DNA of 64,000 bases, taken from assembly GCA_963848195.1 (NCBI GenBank), contig CAWKCY010000019.1, forward strand, positions 62,001 to 126,000, in the 5' to 3' direction. The translations under genes and the position numbers were made by a program. Every line of letters begins with the position of its first letter. Within the stretch, counting starts at the first letter, position 1. Origin of the DNA: CAVQBP01 sp963848195. Its GTDB lineage: Bacteria > Bacteroidota > Ignavibacteria > Ignavibacteriales > Ignavibacteriaceae. This document shows, in pieces, positions 43,733 through 53,343 of the stretch. The notes under the pieces were generated by a model that saw only the letters and a list, made by a program, of their open reading frames with translations, was not told the DNA's origin and made no database searches.

Positions 43733-45244
43733 ATGAAAAGAAAATTCTTCAATAGTTTATACTGGAAAATAAGTGCAGCTTTTCTTCTGATTTTATTTAT
43801 TCTTTCTTGTGCTTATTCTTATATAGCTCTTTTTACTACTGAAATGTACTTTCAGGAAGCCAATCAAACATTGGGTACTGATATAGCTCCCCATATTGCT
43901 TCGGATAATAAATGTTTTATTGATGGAAAAGCAAATGAAGAAGTTTTGAAGAATGTTTTTCATAATGTTATGATTATTAACCCCAGTCTTGAGGTCTATC
44001 TTCTTGATAAGGATGGAAAGATACTTACCTATTATGCACCGAATAAAGTAATCTCTCTTAAATATGTTCCTCTTGCACCTATTAAGAAATTTATTGCTGA
44101 TAAAGGGAATCAATTCATTTTAGGAGCTGATCCAAAGAATGAAAATAGAGAAAAAACTTTTTCTGCTGCTCAGGTGGTTGAAAGCGGAAAATTGATGGGA
44201 TATATATATGTTATCTTAGGAGGAGAGGAATATGATAATGCAGCCAATTTTGTTTTAGGCAGTTATATCTTAAGGCTGGGAGCCCGTTCAATGAGCTTAA
44301 CTTTAATTGCGGCTGCCGTAATTGGTTTAGTTCTGCTAGGTTTTATTACAAGAAACATTAGAAAAACTGTTTCCGTAATACGTGAATTTAAAAACGGAAA
44401 TTTAAGTGCACGTATTAAATTAAAAGGAAAAGGTGAATTAACAGAATTTGCCGATTCATTTAATGAAATGGCAGATACAATTGTAGCAAATATTGAAGAA
44501 ATGAAAACTATGGATAATCTTCGCCGGGAACTGGTAGCAAATGTCTCGCATGATTTACGAACTCCGCTTGCAACTATCCAGGGTTATATCGAAACTATTT
44601 TAATTAAAGCAGATACATTATCCGAAGAGGATAGGAAAAAATATATGCAGACAATATGGGGAAGTACTGAACGATTAAAAAAATTAGTGGAAGAATTATT
44701 TGAACTTTCCAAGCTGGAAGCAAGGGAAACCAAACCTAAACCTGAAGCCTTTTCAATTGCAGAATTGATTCAGGATATTCAGCAAAAAAATCTGATTATT
44801 GCCGAATCAAAAAAAATTGAATTGCTCCTTAAATTTCCTTATGATTTGCCTATGGTTTATGCAGATATAGGTATGATTGAAAAAGTTCTGCAGAATCTCC
44901 TGGATAATGCAATAAAATTTACACCCGAAGAAGGAAAAATAGTTATACAATTAAATCTTCAGAATAATGATGTTTTAGTTTCAGTAAGCGATACGGGTGT
45001 GGGTATTAATTCTAAAGAATTGCCTTATATCTTTGACAGGTATAACCAGGGGAAAAGAACACATTCAAAAGAAAAGCAGGGACTCGGATTAGGACTGGCA
45101 ATTGTAAAGAAAATACTTGAAGTACACAATATGGACATTAAAGTTGAAAGTGCGGAAGGGAAAGGGACAAGTTTTTATTTTAAGGTGCCTGTATATAATA
45201 GTATTAATTATACGGATAAGAAAATTCAGTATACAAGGAATTAA
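43733..45244 (+). CDS. Membrane sensor histidine kinase
   Basis: A 503-residue kinase. Two transmembrane helices (about 12-32 and 183-203) enclose a periplasmic sensor of about 150 residues. A HAMP domain follows, then the phospho-acceptor H273 in NVSHDLRTPLATIQGY, and the HATPase region with LQNLLDNAIKFTP, VSVSDTGVGI and GLGLGLAIVKKILEVH. The receiver-regulator is immediately upstream. It resembles PhoR/ResE-like kinases with a dedicated periplasmic domain. The stimulus is unknown. Confidence 0.92.
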   Translation: MKRKFFNSLYWKISAAFLLILFILSCAYSYIALFTTEMYFQEANQTLGTDIAPHIASDNKCFIDGKANEEVLKNVFHNVMIINPSLEVYLLDKDGKILTYYAPNKVISLKYVPLAPIKKFIADKGNQFILGADPKNENREKTFSAAQVVESGKLMGYIYVILGGEEYDNAANFVLGSYILRLGARSMSLTLIAAAVIGLVLLGFITRNIRKTVSVIREFKNGNLSARIKLKGKGELTEFADSFNEMADTIVANIEEMKTMDNLRRELVANVSHDLRTPLATIQGYIETILIKADTLSEEDRKKYMQTIWGSTERLKKLVEELFELSKLEARETKPKPEAFSIAELIQDIQQKNLIIAESKKIELLLKFPYDLPMVYADIGMIEKVLQNLLDNAIKFTPEEGKIVIQLNLQNNDVLVSVSDTGVGINSKELPYIFDRYNQGKRTHSKEKQGLGLGLAIVKKILEVHNMDIKVESAEGKGTSFYFKVPVYNSINYTDKKIQYTRN

Positions 45245-45309
45245 CTTCTGAATTTTTATTTTGCTTCATTAATTTCTCACATTCTGAAGGAGACTTCAAA
45301 CATCTCTAC

Positions 45310-45350
45310 GGGAAGAATCACAATTATTATTCAAATTTGAGATTCTTCCC
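45310..45350. repeat. Inverted repeat between convergent genes
   Basis: GGGAAGAATC (45310-45319) and GATTCTTCCC (45341-45350) form a 10-bp stem with a 21-nt loop, between the histidine kinase and OmpA-family genes. It lacks a T-tract, so a terminator role is uncertain. Its arms resemble the dispersed GATTCTTC repeat at 1339. Confidence 0.45.
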
Positions 45351-45413
45351 CCCAAATCGTGATACCCTCAACTCTTTCAGATTATGTCTTTATATTAAAT
45401 CATTCTAAAATTT

Positions 45414-47033
45414 CTATTTTTTAATTTTAACTAATTCCACTCTTCTATTTTTACTTCTTCCTTCAGGTGTCGAATTTGGTGCTATAGGAGATTCATCACC
45501 TAAACTATATACCTGGAACTGAAATGAAGGCAATCCTTTTGATACAAAATATTTCATGATTGCATCTGCTTCTTCATATGATAACGATAATTTCTTTTCA
45601 TCGGGAGTTTGGCTATCAACGTATCCTTGTATCTTCCATTTTGTCCATGGATCTTTTTGTAAAAAGTTAACAATATTATCTAAATTAGGATATGCAGATG
45701 TCTTAATATTTACCGTACCCGGTTCAAAAGTATCACTGCCGGATATAATTATTTTGCTGCTATTAAGAGGTATCGTAGTAGTTGTTGTATTTTCTTCTTT
45801 TTTCGGTGGTACCGGAATATTGATATTCGGAGTAACCGGTTTTGTTTCTTTATTCTCATTATTTTCTTCTTTTTTAACAGCAGGATTTTTTACAGAAGGT
45901 TTTTCTTTTATCTCACATCCAAATTGATCAACATTCACTCCTATAGGAGTGCCGGGACATTTATCAACTGAATCAGGTACACCATCCTGATCCGAATCAA
46001 CCGGGCATCCATTTGAGTCAACTTTTAATCCAAATTTTGTATCCGGACATTTATCCAGATAATCAGCTACTCCATCTCCATCAGAATCAATCGGGCACCC
46101 ATTCTTATCGACTGCAACTCCACCTGGTGTATTTGGACATTCATCCGAATTATCCGGAATACCATCTTTATCCGAATCAAGTGCACAACCGTCTTTATCT
46201 ACTTTTACACCCTTTGCAGTCTGAGGACATTTATCCAGATAATCCGGTACTCCATCTCCGTCATTATCAAGAGGACATCCGGTTTCATCGATTAGAACAC
46301 CTCTCGGAGTATCAGGACATAAATCTCTTGAGTCCGGAATACCATCTCCGTCGCTGTCTTTTTCTCCCGGAAATGAAAAAGAAATACCAATAAATGCCGT
46401 TGCATCGAGATCATAATGAGGTCCAGCAGGGAAATCACCAGGATTAACTTGTGAGGCAGGAGAGACATCATCTAAATAATCAGTCTGAATGAAGTGAAGT
46501 CCACCGGATGCATTTATCGTCCAGTCTTTGGCAATCTTAAACCTGAACCCGGCTTCTATATCATATGAAAATGCATTATTATCATACACTCCTTTCAGAT
46601 TATTAGGAGCTTTTTGCCCGGTTTTTGATAATGGATTAAACCAGTTTAGAGAAATACCTCCGTATGCATAAGGAAAAATCGCATCTTGAATTGAATAAGA
46701 ATAAACTAGACCTAATCCTAATGTTTGAATATTTGTTGAAAATTCTACAGGACTATTAGGAGCCCTTCTCGAATCTTTTCCTTTTATATTAGCAGTGCCT
46801 CCGGTAAGCCGTATACCAAATATATTCGGATCTTGAACTGAGAAAAAATATTCAAGGAGACCATTATAAGAATGACTAAGCTTATTTTCCATATAATCGG
46901 TTTGTCCCAATGACAATCCGCCTTCAGCCGTTAAAACCCATCTGTCCGAAAAAGGATTAAGTTTAATTTCTTGAGCCTTAGTTATATTAATTGTTATCAG
47001 AAGTGAAATAAAAAAGAGTAGTATATTCCGCAT
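45414..47033 (-). CDS. OmpA-family outer-membrane protein with thrombospondin type 3 repeats
   Basis: A 539-residue envelope protein. A signal peptide (NILLFFISLLITINITKA) leads into an N-terminal beta-barrel of about 210 residues. Five calcium-binding TSP type 3 repeats follow, of the pattern DSDGDGIPDSRDLCPDTPRG, each ending near DxxGCPxD. After a Pro/Glu/Lys linker comes an OmpA C-terminal domain ending NRRVELVKIK, which binds peptidoglycan. Such proteins tether the outer membrane in Bacteroidota-like bacteria, and some associate with type IX secretion. It is divergent from the PorV-like gene. Confidence 0.88.
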   Translation of the reverse strand: MRNILLFFISLLITINITKAQEIKLNPFSDRWVLTAEGGLSLGQTDYMENKLSHSYNGLLEYFFSVQDPNIFGIRLTGGTANIKGKDSRRAPNSPVEFSTNIQTLGLGLVYSYSIQDAIFPYAYGGISLNWFNPLSKTGQKAPNNLKGVYDNNAFSYDIEAGFRFKIAKDWTINASGGLHFIQTDYLDDVSPASQVNPGDFPAGPHYDLDATAFIGISFSFPGEKDSDGDGIPDSRDLCPDTPRGVLIDETGCPLDNDGDGVPDYLDKCPQTAKGVKVDKDGCALDSDKDGIPDNSDECPNTPGGVAVDKNGCPIDSDGDGVADYLDKCPDTKFGLKVDSNGCPVDSDQDGVPDSVDKCPGTPIGVNVDQFGCEIKEKPSVKNPAVKKEENNENKETKPVTPNINIPVPPKKEENTTTTTIPLNSSKIIISGSDTFEPGTVNIKTSAYPNLDNIVNFLQKDPWTKWKIQGYVDSQTPDEKKLSLSYEEADAIMKYFVSKGLPSFQFQVYSLGDESPIAPNSTPEGRSKNRRVELVKIKK

Positions 47034-47378
47034 TACATCTCCAAAGTAGCCTTTGTTTTTCGAATGTTTTATGCAAACTAATCATTATATTTATTAAACT
47101 ATATCTTTAGTAGAAAGATAATAGGTTAAATATATTCGGATGAATTTTATTTATATAATTAAGAAAAGACCTTAATTATATAAAGTACTTCCCCAAAAAA
47201 TAATTTTGCTATTCGAAATTACTAATTCAAATCTCAAAAAGCTACATAGTTTATAAAATTTAATGTCCTTTTTAAAAATAATATGTCAATCAATAAAATT
47301 AGACTTGATTTTCAAGTTCCAAATACTGATTTTTTTTAACAGTTTTTGAAATATTATAATATACTATATTCATAATTA
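47034..47378. other. Divergent intergenic region OmpA-family / PorV-like
   Basis: 345 bp of AT-rich sequence with the promoters of two divergent outer-membrane protein genes. I see no strong hairpin, reading frame or recognisable operator. Confidence 0.5.
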
Positions 47379-48434
47379 ATGCCAAAAAAATTCTTTATTT
47401 TTGCTTTCCTTTGTATACTATCCGTTTCTCAAATATATGCACAGGGCTCAGGATTTACTGTCGCTAAATATGCGGGAGAATTTATGTCTATTGGTGTTGG
47501 AGGCAGGGCATTAGGAATGGGGGGAGCTTATGTAGCCATTGCAAATGATGTTACGGCAGGTTACTATAATCCGGCCGGTCTGGCACATTTAGATTATCCC
47601 CAGATATCATTAATGCATGATGAAAGATATGGAAGTCTTGTAAATTACGATTATGCAGCCGTCGCCATACCTTATGGTCCGGATATGAGTTTTGGTTTAA
47701 GCATAATGAGGCTTGGAGTTGATGGAATTCCCGATACCCGCAATGCTTTAGTAGATCCCAATGGAAATGTTTTACACGATCCTAATGCAATCAATGACCC
47801 GAGAAATAGGATTAATCCTTCTTTAGTTACCGAGTTCAGTAACCAGGATTGGGCTTTTTATTTAAGCTTCGCAAAAAGATATTCGGAAAATTTCTACTAT
47901 GGCGCTAATATTAAGATCATAAGAAGGAGTATTGCTGAATATAGTGCTTGGGGGGTTGGATTTGATGTAGGAGCTTGGTATTCACCTGTAGAGGATCTTT
48001 CTTTAGGTGTCAACCTGCAGGATATCACTACAACACTTATTGCCTGGAATACCGGGACAAATGAACTTGTTTCACCTACAGCAAAAATTGGCGCCGGATA
48101 TTCTATTAATTTTCTTGGGGGAAAAATTACACCTGCAGTAGATTTTGACCTAAGATTTGAAAATAGACAGTTTGCTTCAAATTTTCATTTGGGGCCGGTT
48201 AGTTTTGACGTGCACTCAGGTTTAGAGTATAACTATAAAAATTTATTCGCTATTAGAGGCGGATATAACGATGTCAAACAATTTACAATTGGAGCAGGTA
48301 TAAGGCTCCCGAAACTCAATATTGACTATTCTTTTGCGCGTTTTAATGAGGCCGCAGAAGATAGATTAGATGATACTCACCGGATTTCATTAATCTTAAC
48401 TTTAGAAGAACCTAAATTCCTGAGAGGGAAATAG
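47379..48434 (+). CDS. PorV/PorQ family outer-membrane protein
   Basis: A 351-residue protein with a signal peptide (FIFAFLCILSVSQIYA) and then the PorV/PorQ family start: AGEFMSIGVGGRALGMGGAY and YYNPAGLAHL, typical of FadL-like 14-strand barrels. In type IX secretion systems, PorV shuttles substrates from the translocon and attaches them to lipopolysaccharide. The N-terminal residues fit that family, but Ignavibacteria have several paralogs, so whether this is the true PorV is uncertain. It is monocistronic. Confidence 0.8.
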   Translation: MPKKFFIFAFLCILSVSQIYAQGSGFTVAKYAGEFMSIGVGGRALGMGGAYVAIANDVTAGYYNPAGLAHLDYPQISLMHDERYGSLVNYDYAAVAIPYGPDMSFGLSIMRLGVDGIPDTRNALVDPNGNVLHDPNAINDPRNRINPSLVTEFSNQDWAFYLSFAKRYSENFYYGANIKIIRRSIAEYSAWGVGFDVGAWYSPVEDLSLGVNLQDITTTLIAWNTGTNELVSPTAKIGAGYSINFLGGKITPAVDFDLRFENRQFASNFHLGPVSFDVHSGLEYNYKNLFAIRGGYNDVKQFTIGAGIRLPKLNIDYSFARFNEAAEDRLDDTHRISLILTLEEPKFLRGK

Positions 48435-48485
48435 TTTTTAGGAAAGAAGAAGATCCTTTTAATTTCTTGTAATATCATATCACTA

Positions 48486-48875
48486 TTATTCTTTATTTAC
48501 CATCTCCAAAAGTGTTTCCATCAAAAAGTTATTACTTATCGGTTTAGTTAAAAAAATATCAACACCAGCATTAAGGGCGTTCTCTTTATCTCTTGGAAAT
48601 GCATGTGCAGTTAAGCATACAACTGGTATGCGATTGAATCGGGGATTTTTTTTAACTTCTCTGGTAAGCTGTAAACCGTCTTTTTCACCTCGTAAAGAGA
48701 TATCCATTAAAATTATATCAATGGATTTTTCATTAAGATATTTGTAAAAATATTCTTCCGAATCACAGCTAAATACAATAAATTTTTTCCCAAGAAATAG
48801 CTGCAAAAATCGTTGATTTTCATAGTCATCTTCTACAATTAAAATTACTGGCTTAGTTGATTCGTCTTTATCCAT
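48486..48875 (-). CDS. Single-domain response regulator
   Basis: A 129-residue CheY-like receiver without an output domain. The acidic pocket E15-D16-D17, the acceptor D58 in IILMDISLRG, Thr in VVCLTAHAF and Lys in LTKPISNN are all in place. It probably serves a phosphorelay or protein-protein signal. No kinase is adjacent, and it is divergent from the DUF2905 gene. Confidence 0.88.
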   Translation of the reverse strand: MDKDESTKPVILIVEDDYENQRFLQLFLGKKFIVFSCDSEEYFYKYLNEKSIDIILMDISLRGEKDGLQLTREVKKNPRFNRIPVVCLTAHAFPRDKENALNAGVDIFLTKPISNNFLMETLLEMVNKE

Positions 48876-49052
48876 TTATTTTTATTTCATTAACTGATAT
48901 ATTAAATATGGAAGTTGTATTAAAGTTGCCGAGATCATTATCACTCTTATTTAGTTTAAAAGGAATATTTTAATAAAAGAATTATTGTAAAAATTTGAAA
49001 TTGAAAGTATCTATAACATAAATACGAACAAAAATTACAGTAGGTCTATTCT

Positions 49053-49277
49053 ATGACTCCCGAATTTCAACAAATAGGAAAACTTTTGATCTTTGTAGGA
49101 ATTTTTATTCTGGTCTTGGGAATTGTTTTTCTTTTCGGGGATAAAATTCCTTTCATTGGAAGACTCCCCGGTGACATAATAATTAAGAAAAATAATTTTA
49201 CTTTTTATTTCCCTATAGTCACCTCAATTTTATTAAGTTTAATTATTTCTTTGATTTTATACCTATTAAAAAAATAG
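49053..49277 (+). CDS. DUF2905 family small membrane protein
   Basis: A 74-residue protein with two transmembrane helices. The family signature is IGKLLIFVGIFILVLGIVFL, then KIPFIGRLPGDIIIKKNNFT between the helices, then the second helix. It is widespread in bacteria and its function is unknown. It converges on the TlpA-like gene. Confidence 0.88.
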   Translation: MTPEFQQIGKLLIFVGIFILVLGIVFLFGDKIPFIGRLPGDIIIKKNNFTFYFPIVTSILLSLIISLILYLLKK

Positions 49278-49306
49278 TTCTTGTTATATATTATAAAGAA
49301 ATTTCC

Positions 49307-49843
49307 TTAACTCAAAATATCTCTAATTTTTTGAACGAATGCTGTTTTCGGAACCAGCCCAATATGTTTGTCTACAATTTTTCCATCTTTGCCGATTACA
49401 AATGATGTGGGTATTGCATTTATTGAACCATAATCACTAACAACTTTATTATCACCATACACTACCGGATAATTAATTCCGTATTTTTTCATAAAAGGTA
49501 TAACTTCAGATTTTGTATCCTGATCTAATGAAATTCCAATTACCACTACTTGACTTTTAAATTCTTTCTGAATATCAATAAGATCAGGAATTCCTTTTCT
49601 GCATGGAGGACACCAGGTTGCCCAAAAATCGACGATTACTACCTTCCCCCTATAATCAGAGAGCTGAATACTTTTACCATTAGTACTTGTTAAATTGAAA
49701 TTCGGCGCCATTTCCGAAGTTTCAGATTTAACAGCAGGTGCATTGGATTTATTATTTTCGGAAGGTACGGTTTTAACCTCTTTTTTACAACCTAAAATAG
49801 TTAAACCGCTTAGGAATAATAATAAAATCAAATATTTTTTCAT
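49307..49843 (-). CDS. TlpA-like thioredoxin lipoprotein
   Basis: A 178-residue periplasmic thiol-disulfide protein. A lipobox ends at C19 (TILGC). After a Ser/Lys linker comes an AhpC/TSA-redoxin fold with APNFNLTSTNGKSIQLSDY, and the active site WCPPC (C78-C81) in DFWATWCPPCRKG. The cis-proline is in AIPTSFVIG. It likely reduces periplasmic cysteines, as in cytochrome maturation or peroxide defence. The small membrane gene upstream lies 15 nt away. Confidence 0.9.
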   Translation of the reverse strand: MKKYLILLLFLSGLTILGCKKEVKTVPSENNKSNAPAVKSETSEMAPNFNLTSTNGKSIQLSDYRGKVVIVDFWATWCPPCRKGIPDLIDIQKEFKSQVVVIGISLDQDTKSEVIPFMKKYGINYPVVYGDNKVVSDYGSINAIPTSFVIGKDGKIVDKHIGLVPKTAFVQKIRDILS

Positions 49844-49858
49844 CTTTTCTCCTTCAAA

Positions 49859-50137
49859 TCATTGATGTTGATTATTTGAATCTTTTTGTGTAGTTCCGTA
49901 TAATGTTTGATTCAAAGTAGTATTTGGATGTTCATGCTTTGCAGGATCATAATTAGGAGGATAGGGCCCTGTGTCAGGAACATATCTAGTGTTATTTATA
50001 ATAAAAAATATTGTAAGAATAATTAATATTACTGCAGTCCATACTGCATTTTTATATCTTGGATCAATTAAAGGTTTTTTTTGAGGCTGTTTTTTCCCTA
50101 TTTGCCTCTCCCGTGGTTTATTTTTTTTTGTCGCCAT
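49859..50137 (-). CDS. Small membrane-anchored protein, upstream of TlpA-like gene
   Basis: A 92-residue protein with a basic N-terminus (KKNKPRERQIGKKQPQKKP), one transmembrane helix (about residues 30-49) and a short extracytoplasmic tail with TGPYPPNYDPAKHEHPNTT. The topology is Nin-Cout. It is not a family I recognise. It is 15 nt upstream of the TlpA-like lipoprotein gene and so probably co-expressed; a role in the same thiol pathway is only inference. Confidence 0.65.
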   Translation of the reverse strand: MATKKNKPRERQIGKKQPQKKPLIDPRYKNAVWTAVILIILTIFFIINNTRYVPDTGPYPPNYDPAKHEHPNTTLNQTLYGTTQKDSNNQHQ

Positions 50138-50229
50138 TAAATATTCAATTTTTAATTGTCTTTAGTAAAATGTAAAAATAATAAAATAATCCATAAAAAG
50201 ATTGTTTATTTCCAGTATGAGTATAAGAA

Positions 50230-51306
50230 TTAAGTGAACATTTCAAGCTGGTTTTCAGAATCTTTTCGAAAGTTTTCAAGGGATAAATCAAATTTTCTCT
50301 TATTTAGGCTATATTTAGCGCAGCTTATCTTAAATAGATTCTTTATGGTTTCTGCAAACTCCCCTTCACCAGAAAACCTTTCACCGAATTCCGAATGGTT
50401 GAGTTTCCCTCCCCTTGTATCTTTAATTCTATTGATTACTTTGTTTGCTCTATCCGGGAATTCATCATTAAGCCACTTAATGAATAAATCTTTCACCGAA
50501 TAAGGAAGCCTTAATAAGATACAGCCGGCAAATTGAGCGCCTCTTTCCGAAGCGGCTTTTAGAATAGCCGGAATCTCTTCATCATTTAAGCCGGGAATTA
50601 TGGGAGCTAAATTTACACCGACCGGAATATTATTTTCTGATAATTTTTCTATAGTTTCAAGCCTTTTCATAGGAATAGAAGTTCTTGGTTCCATCTTACT
50701 GATCAGCGTTTTATCCAGGCTTGTTATACTGATTGTAACAGAAATTAAATTTAATTTATTCATCTCTCTCAGAATATCAATATCCCTTTGGACTAAAGAG
50801 TTTTTAGTGATTAAACCAACCGGATTTCTATATTTCAAACATACTTCAAGTGCTCTCCTGGTTATTTTTAATTTTGATTCAATTGGCTGATAACAATCTG
50901 TATTTCCAGAAAAGATTATTATATCAGGTTTATAGCTTTTCTTCCTAAGTTCTTTTTCAAGTAATTCAGCCCCATTTTCTTTTACCATAATCCTGGTTTC
51001 AAAATCAAGACCGGAAGAAAAGCCTAAGAATTCATGTGAAGGTCTGGCATAGCAATATATACAGCCATGCTCACATCCTCTATATGGATTAAACGAATAA
51101 TCAAAATCAATATCCGGGCTGTCATTAACTGCAATAACAGATTTAGAGTTGTCTTTAAAATACTGCGTTTTTATTTTTCTATTAACTTCTTCTAAAGATA
51201 AAGAACCTTCTATTTCGTCATCATGGAAATCTTCAATATAGAGCCTTTCAAACCTATTTTTAGGATTAAATTGAGCTCCTCTTCCTTTTATTTTATAATC
51301 AGTCAT
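50230..51306 (-). CDS. PA0069-family radical SAM protein
   Basis: A 358-residue radical SAM enzyme. The iron-sulfur cluster motif is C78-x3-C82-x2-C85 in RGCEHGCIYCYARPSHEF. KIKGRGAQFNPKNRFE at the start and FSSGLDFETRIMVKEN after the cluster are typical of the PA0069/Rv2578c-type family, which resembles spore photoproduct lyase. The reaction is not established. It is a single gene between the TlpA and amylase-family genes. Confidence 0.88.
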   Translation of the reverse strand: MTDYKIKGRGAQFNPKNRFERLYIEDFHDDEIEGSLSLEEVNRKIKTQYFKDNSKSVIAVNDSPDIDFDYSFNPYRGCEHGCIYCYARPSHEFLGFSSGLDFETRIMVKENGAELLEKELRKKSYKPDIIIFSGNTDCYQPIESKLKITRRALEVCLKYRNPVGLITKNSLVQRDIDILREMNKLNLISVTISITSLDKTLISKMEPRTSIPMKRLETIEKLSENNIPVGVNLAPIIPGLNDEEIPAILKAASERGAQFAGCILLRLPYSVKDLFIKWLNDEFPDRANKVINRIKDTRGGKLNHSEFGERFSGEGEFAETIKNLFKISCAKYSLNKRKFDLSLENFRKDSENQLEMFT

Positions 51307-51414
51307 ATAAAATAAAATATATTTTTAATTTGAGATTCAAAACCCAATAATATCACCATGATAATTAGATTCCCGACTAAATCACAAATATTTTATTAAA
51401 ATTTATAAGGAAAG

Positions 51415-52905
51415 TTATTTTTCTATTGAAAAAATATGGCTGTTATATGATTTCAATTCAATGAAAAGTCCTAGACCAGTAATCTCGCTTATTTTTCTGA
51501 AATATTTTTGATCGTTTAATAGATCATTTAGTATAATTGTACTATCGGATGAATCAGTTTGGAAAACCAGTCTGCATTGAGATGTGCTATCAGAATAATT
51601 TATTATAATAATTCTAAACTCATCTTTGTACTTCCATTGCCATGTAAAAATATTTCTATAAGTATCATTTTTATCGCTTGCCTGTAGTGGTTCTAATAAG
51701 CTCCATTCCCCATATTTAAAAATTTCATGGCTAGTAATCTCAAGCAATTTATTGTAGAATGATTTTTTCGTTTCCGACACTTTTTCATCAGGTTCTCTTC
51801 CTAACTGTAAAGGTAATTTTATTTTTTTGCCCTCAAACTGCCCATCAAAGTAAAATTTCATTCCAGGGATAGTGCTTATTACAACTGCCGCTGCAATAGA
51901 TTTTTGCTTTCCAAATTTAACCACAGCCCTCTTTTCATCATGATTCTCTAAAAATCTAACTGATTTTAATTGAAAGGATAATTCTGCCCTTAAATGAGCA
52001 TAGATGTTTTGTAAATTATCTCCGCTTAAACGATCAGTTAATCTTTTATCATAAGTAAAATCAAAACCTAGTTGCTGGAGATCCCATTCCAGATCCCAAT
52101 AGCTTTCCGCCATAAATATAAAATCAGGAGATTTGGCTTTAACTGTATCAATTGCAATTTTCCAGAATTCCTCTTGAGGTTTCTTATAGCCAAATTTATT
52201 TAATACTCCTGACCATGTGTTATGAAATACATTATTCAAGGGAAGCATTGCCATATCGCATCTTACACCATCACATAATTCGGTTAGTTTAAGCAAATTT
52301 TCCACTAAGAAAGTTCGTGCTTTCAATTCAAAAAAATTAACCTGGATAGTATCACGCCAAGCAGGAAATAATGGGTCTCTTCCGTGTGCGAAAATTTTAT
52401 TATATATTTCATTATTAGCGTTGAGGCAATCATGTCTAAAATAAGTAAAAGGATCTTTCTGAAATAAATCTTCATCGGCTTCTAAGAAAATTTCCGGGAT
52501 TGTTTTAATAAGTGTGGAATCTGCACTAAAATGATTTGGAATAAAATCGAGAAACAGTTTTAAACCCATTTCATTTAGCTTATATTTCAATTCCAGGAGA
52601 TCATTCAGATTTCCTAGTAAGGGATTAACCTCATACTTATCAATAGCAAAAGGTGAACCTATTATATCTTCTTTATGCCAATCCTTTAGGCTATTGTTAT
52701 AAGCAGAAATTAAATCAATTTCAAAACAATATTTTTCAACTGTGGATGCACATGTTTTCCAGATCCCCATTAGCCATATAATGTTAATTCCTTTATCAGC
52801 TAATTTTTGGAAAACATCCAGGGATATAGTATTTAATGTTGATTTTTCCCCAAATCGTTTTATCCAAACCCTTGTATTGATTTCATAGAGCTTGGGATTT
52901 AACAT
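51415..52905 (-). CDS. Alpha-amylase family (GH13) protein
   Basis: A 496-residue cytoplasmic GH13 protein. Region I is FLDFIPNHFS, the nucleophile is in GVRCDMAM near residue 217, the acid/base in FMAESYWD near 264, and the transition-state Asp in ENHDEKRA near 322. The catalytic trio Asp-Glu-Asp is therefore complete. There is no signal peptide, and no starch-binding domain. The N-terminal YEINTRVWI is common in maltogenic or trehalose-like members. The substrate is unassigned. No glycogen genes adjoin. Confidence 0.83.
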   Translation of the reverse strand: MLNPKLYEINTRVWIKRFGEKSTLNTISLDVFQKLADKGINIIWLMGIWKTCASTVEKYCFEIDLISAYNNSLKDWHKEDIIGSPFAIDKYEVNPLLGNLNDLLELKYKLNEMGLKLFLDFIPNHFSADSTLIKTIPEIFLEADEDLFQKDPFTYFRHDCLNANNEIYNKIFAHGRDPLFPAWRDTIQVNFFELKARTFLVENLLKLTELCDGVRCDMAMLPLNNVFHNTWSGVLNKFGYKKPQEEFWKIAIDTVKAKSPDFIFMAESYWDLEWDLQQLGFDFTYDKRLTDRLSGDNLQNIYAHLRAELSFQLKSVRFLENHDEKRAVVKFGKQKSIAAAVVISTIPGMKFYFDGQFEGKKIKLPLQLGREPDEKVSETKKSFYNKLLEITSHEIFKYGEWSLLEPLQASDKNDTYRNIFTWQWKYKDEFRIIIINYSDSTSQCRLVFQTDSSDSTIILNDLLNDQKYFRKISEITGLGLFIELKSYNSHIFSIEK

Positions 52906-53343
52906 ACCTTGATTCTTATTAGATTATTCAATATCTATTCTACTCCTATACATTATTTCATAAATTTTTTGAAATAGTTCCAAACTTTTTTATTTGAAAC
53001 TTAAAAATAATAATATTTAACATAATAACTTTAAATTCAAAGATATTTAAAATTCTAGTTAAAAATTAAACCACTCTCTATAATCTTCATTAATTCTAAA
53101 ATCATTATAATATGTTATTTCCGGCTTATAAACCGTGTCCAAAAAGAAGTGCTGATTCTTGAAAAATATCCAATAAATAATTGATGAATGTGATGGTACA
53201 CGTACTATTCTTAATTTATTTAAGAATAATAATAACCGGATATTTTTTGAAATAATTTTATATCTTTCTTATAAAGCTTTTTATTTTTAATTACTCTTAT
53301 TGTTTCGATATTATTTATTTATTTGAATTTAAATGAGGATTTA
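52906..53343. other. Divergent intergenic region amylase / GldL-like cassette
   Basis: 438 bp between divergent genes, carrying the cassette promoter. It has an 8-bp hairpin, ATTCTTAA-TTTAT-TTAAGAAT (53207-53227), and a TATCTTTC box at 53261 that weakly resembles a Bacteroidota -7 element. GTGTCCAAAAAG at 53146 partly matches an arm of the 15-kb repeat. No reading frame is convincing. Confidence 0.5.

Noticed and set aside
46013..46393. 126-residue plus-strand ORF rich in His, Leu and Tyr
   Set aside because: It is the antisense of the TSP3 repeats, whose periodicity produces an apparent repeat protein.
53146..53157. GTGTCCAAAAAG as another copy of the 15-kb repeat
   Set aside because: Only about 11 bases match and no inverted partner is nearby.
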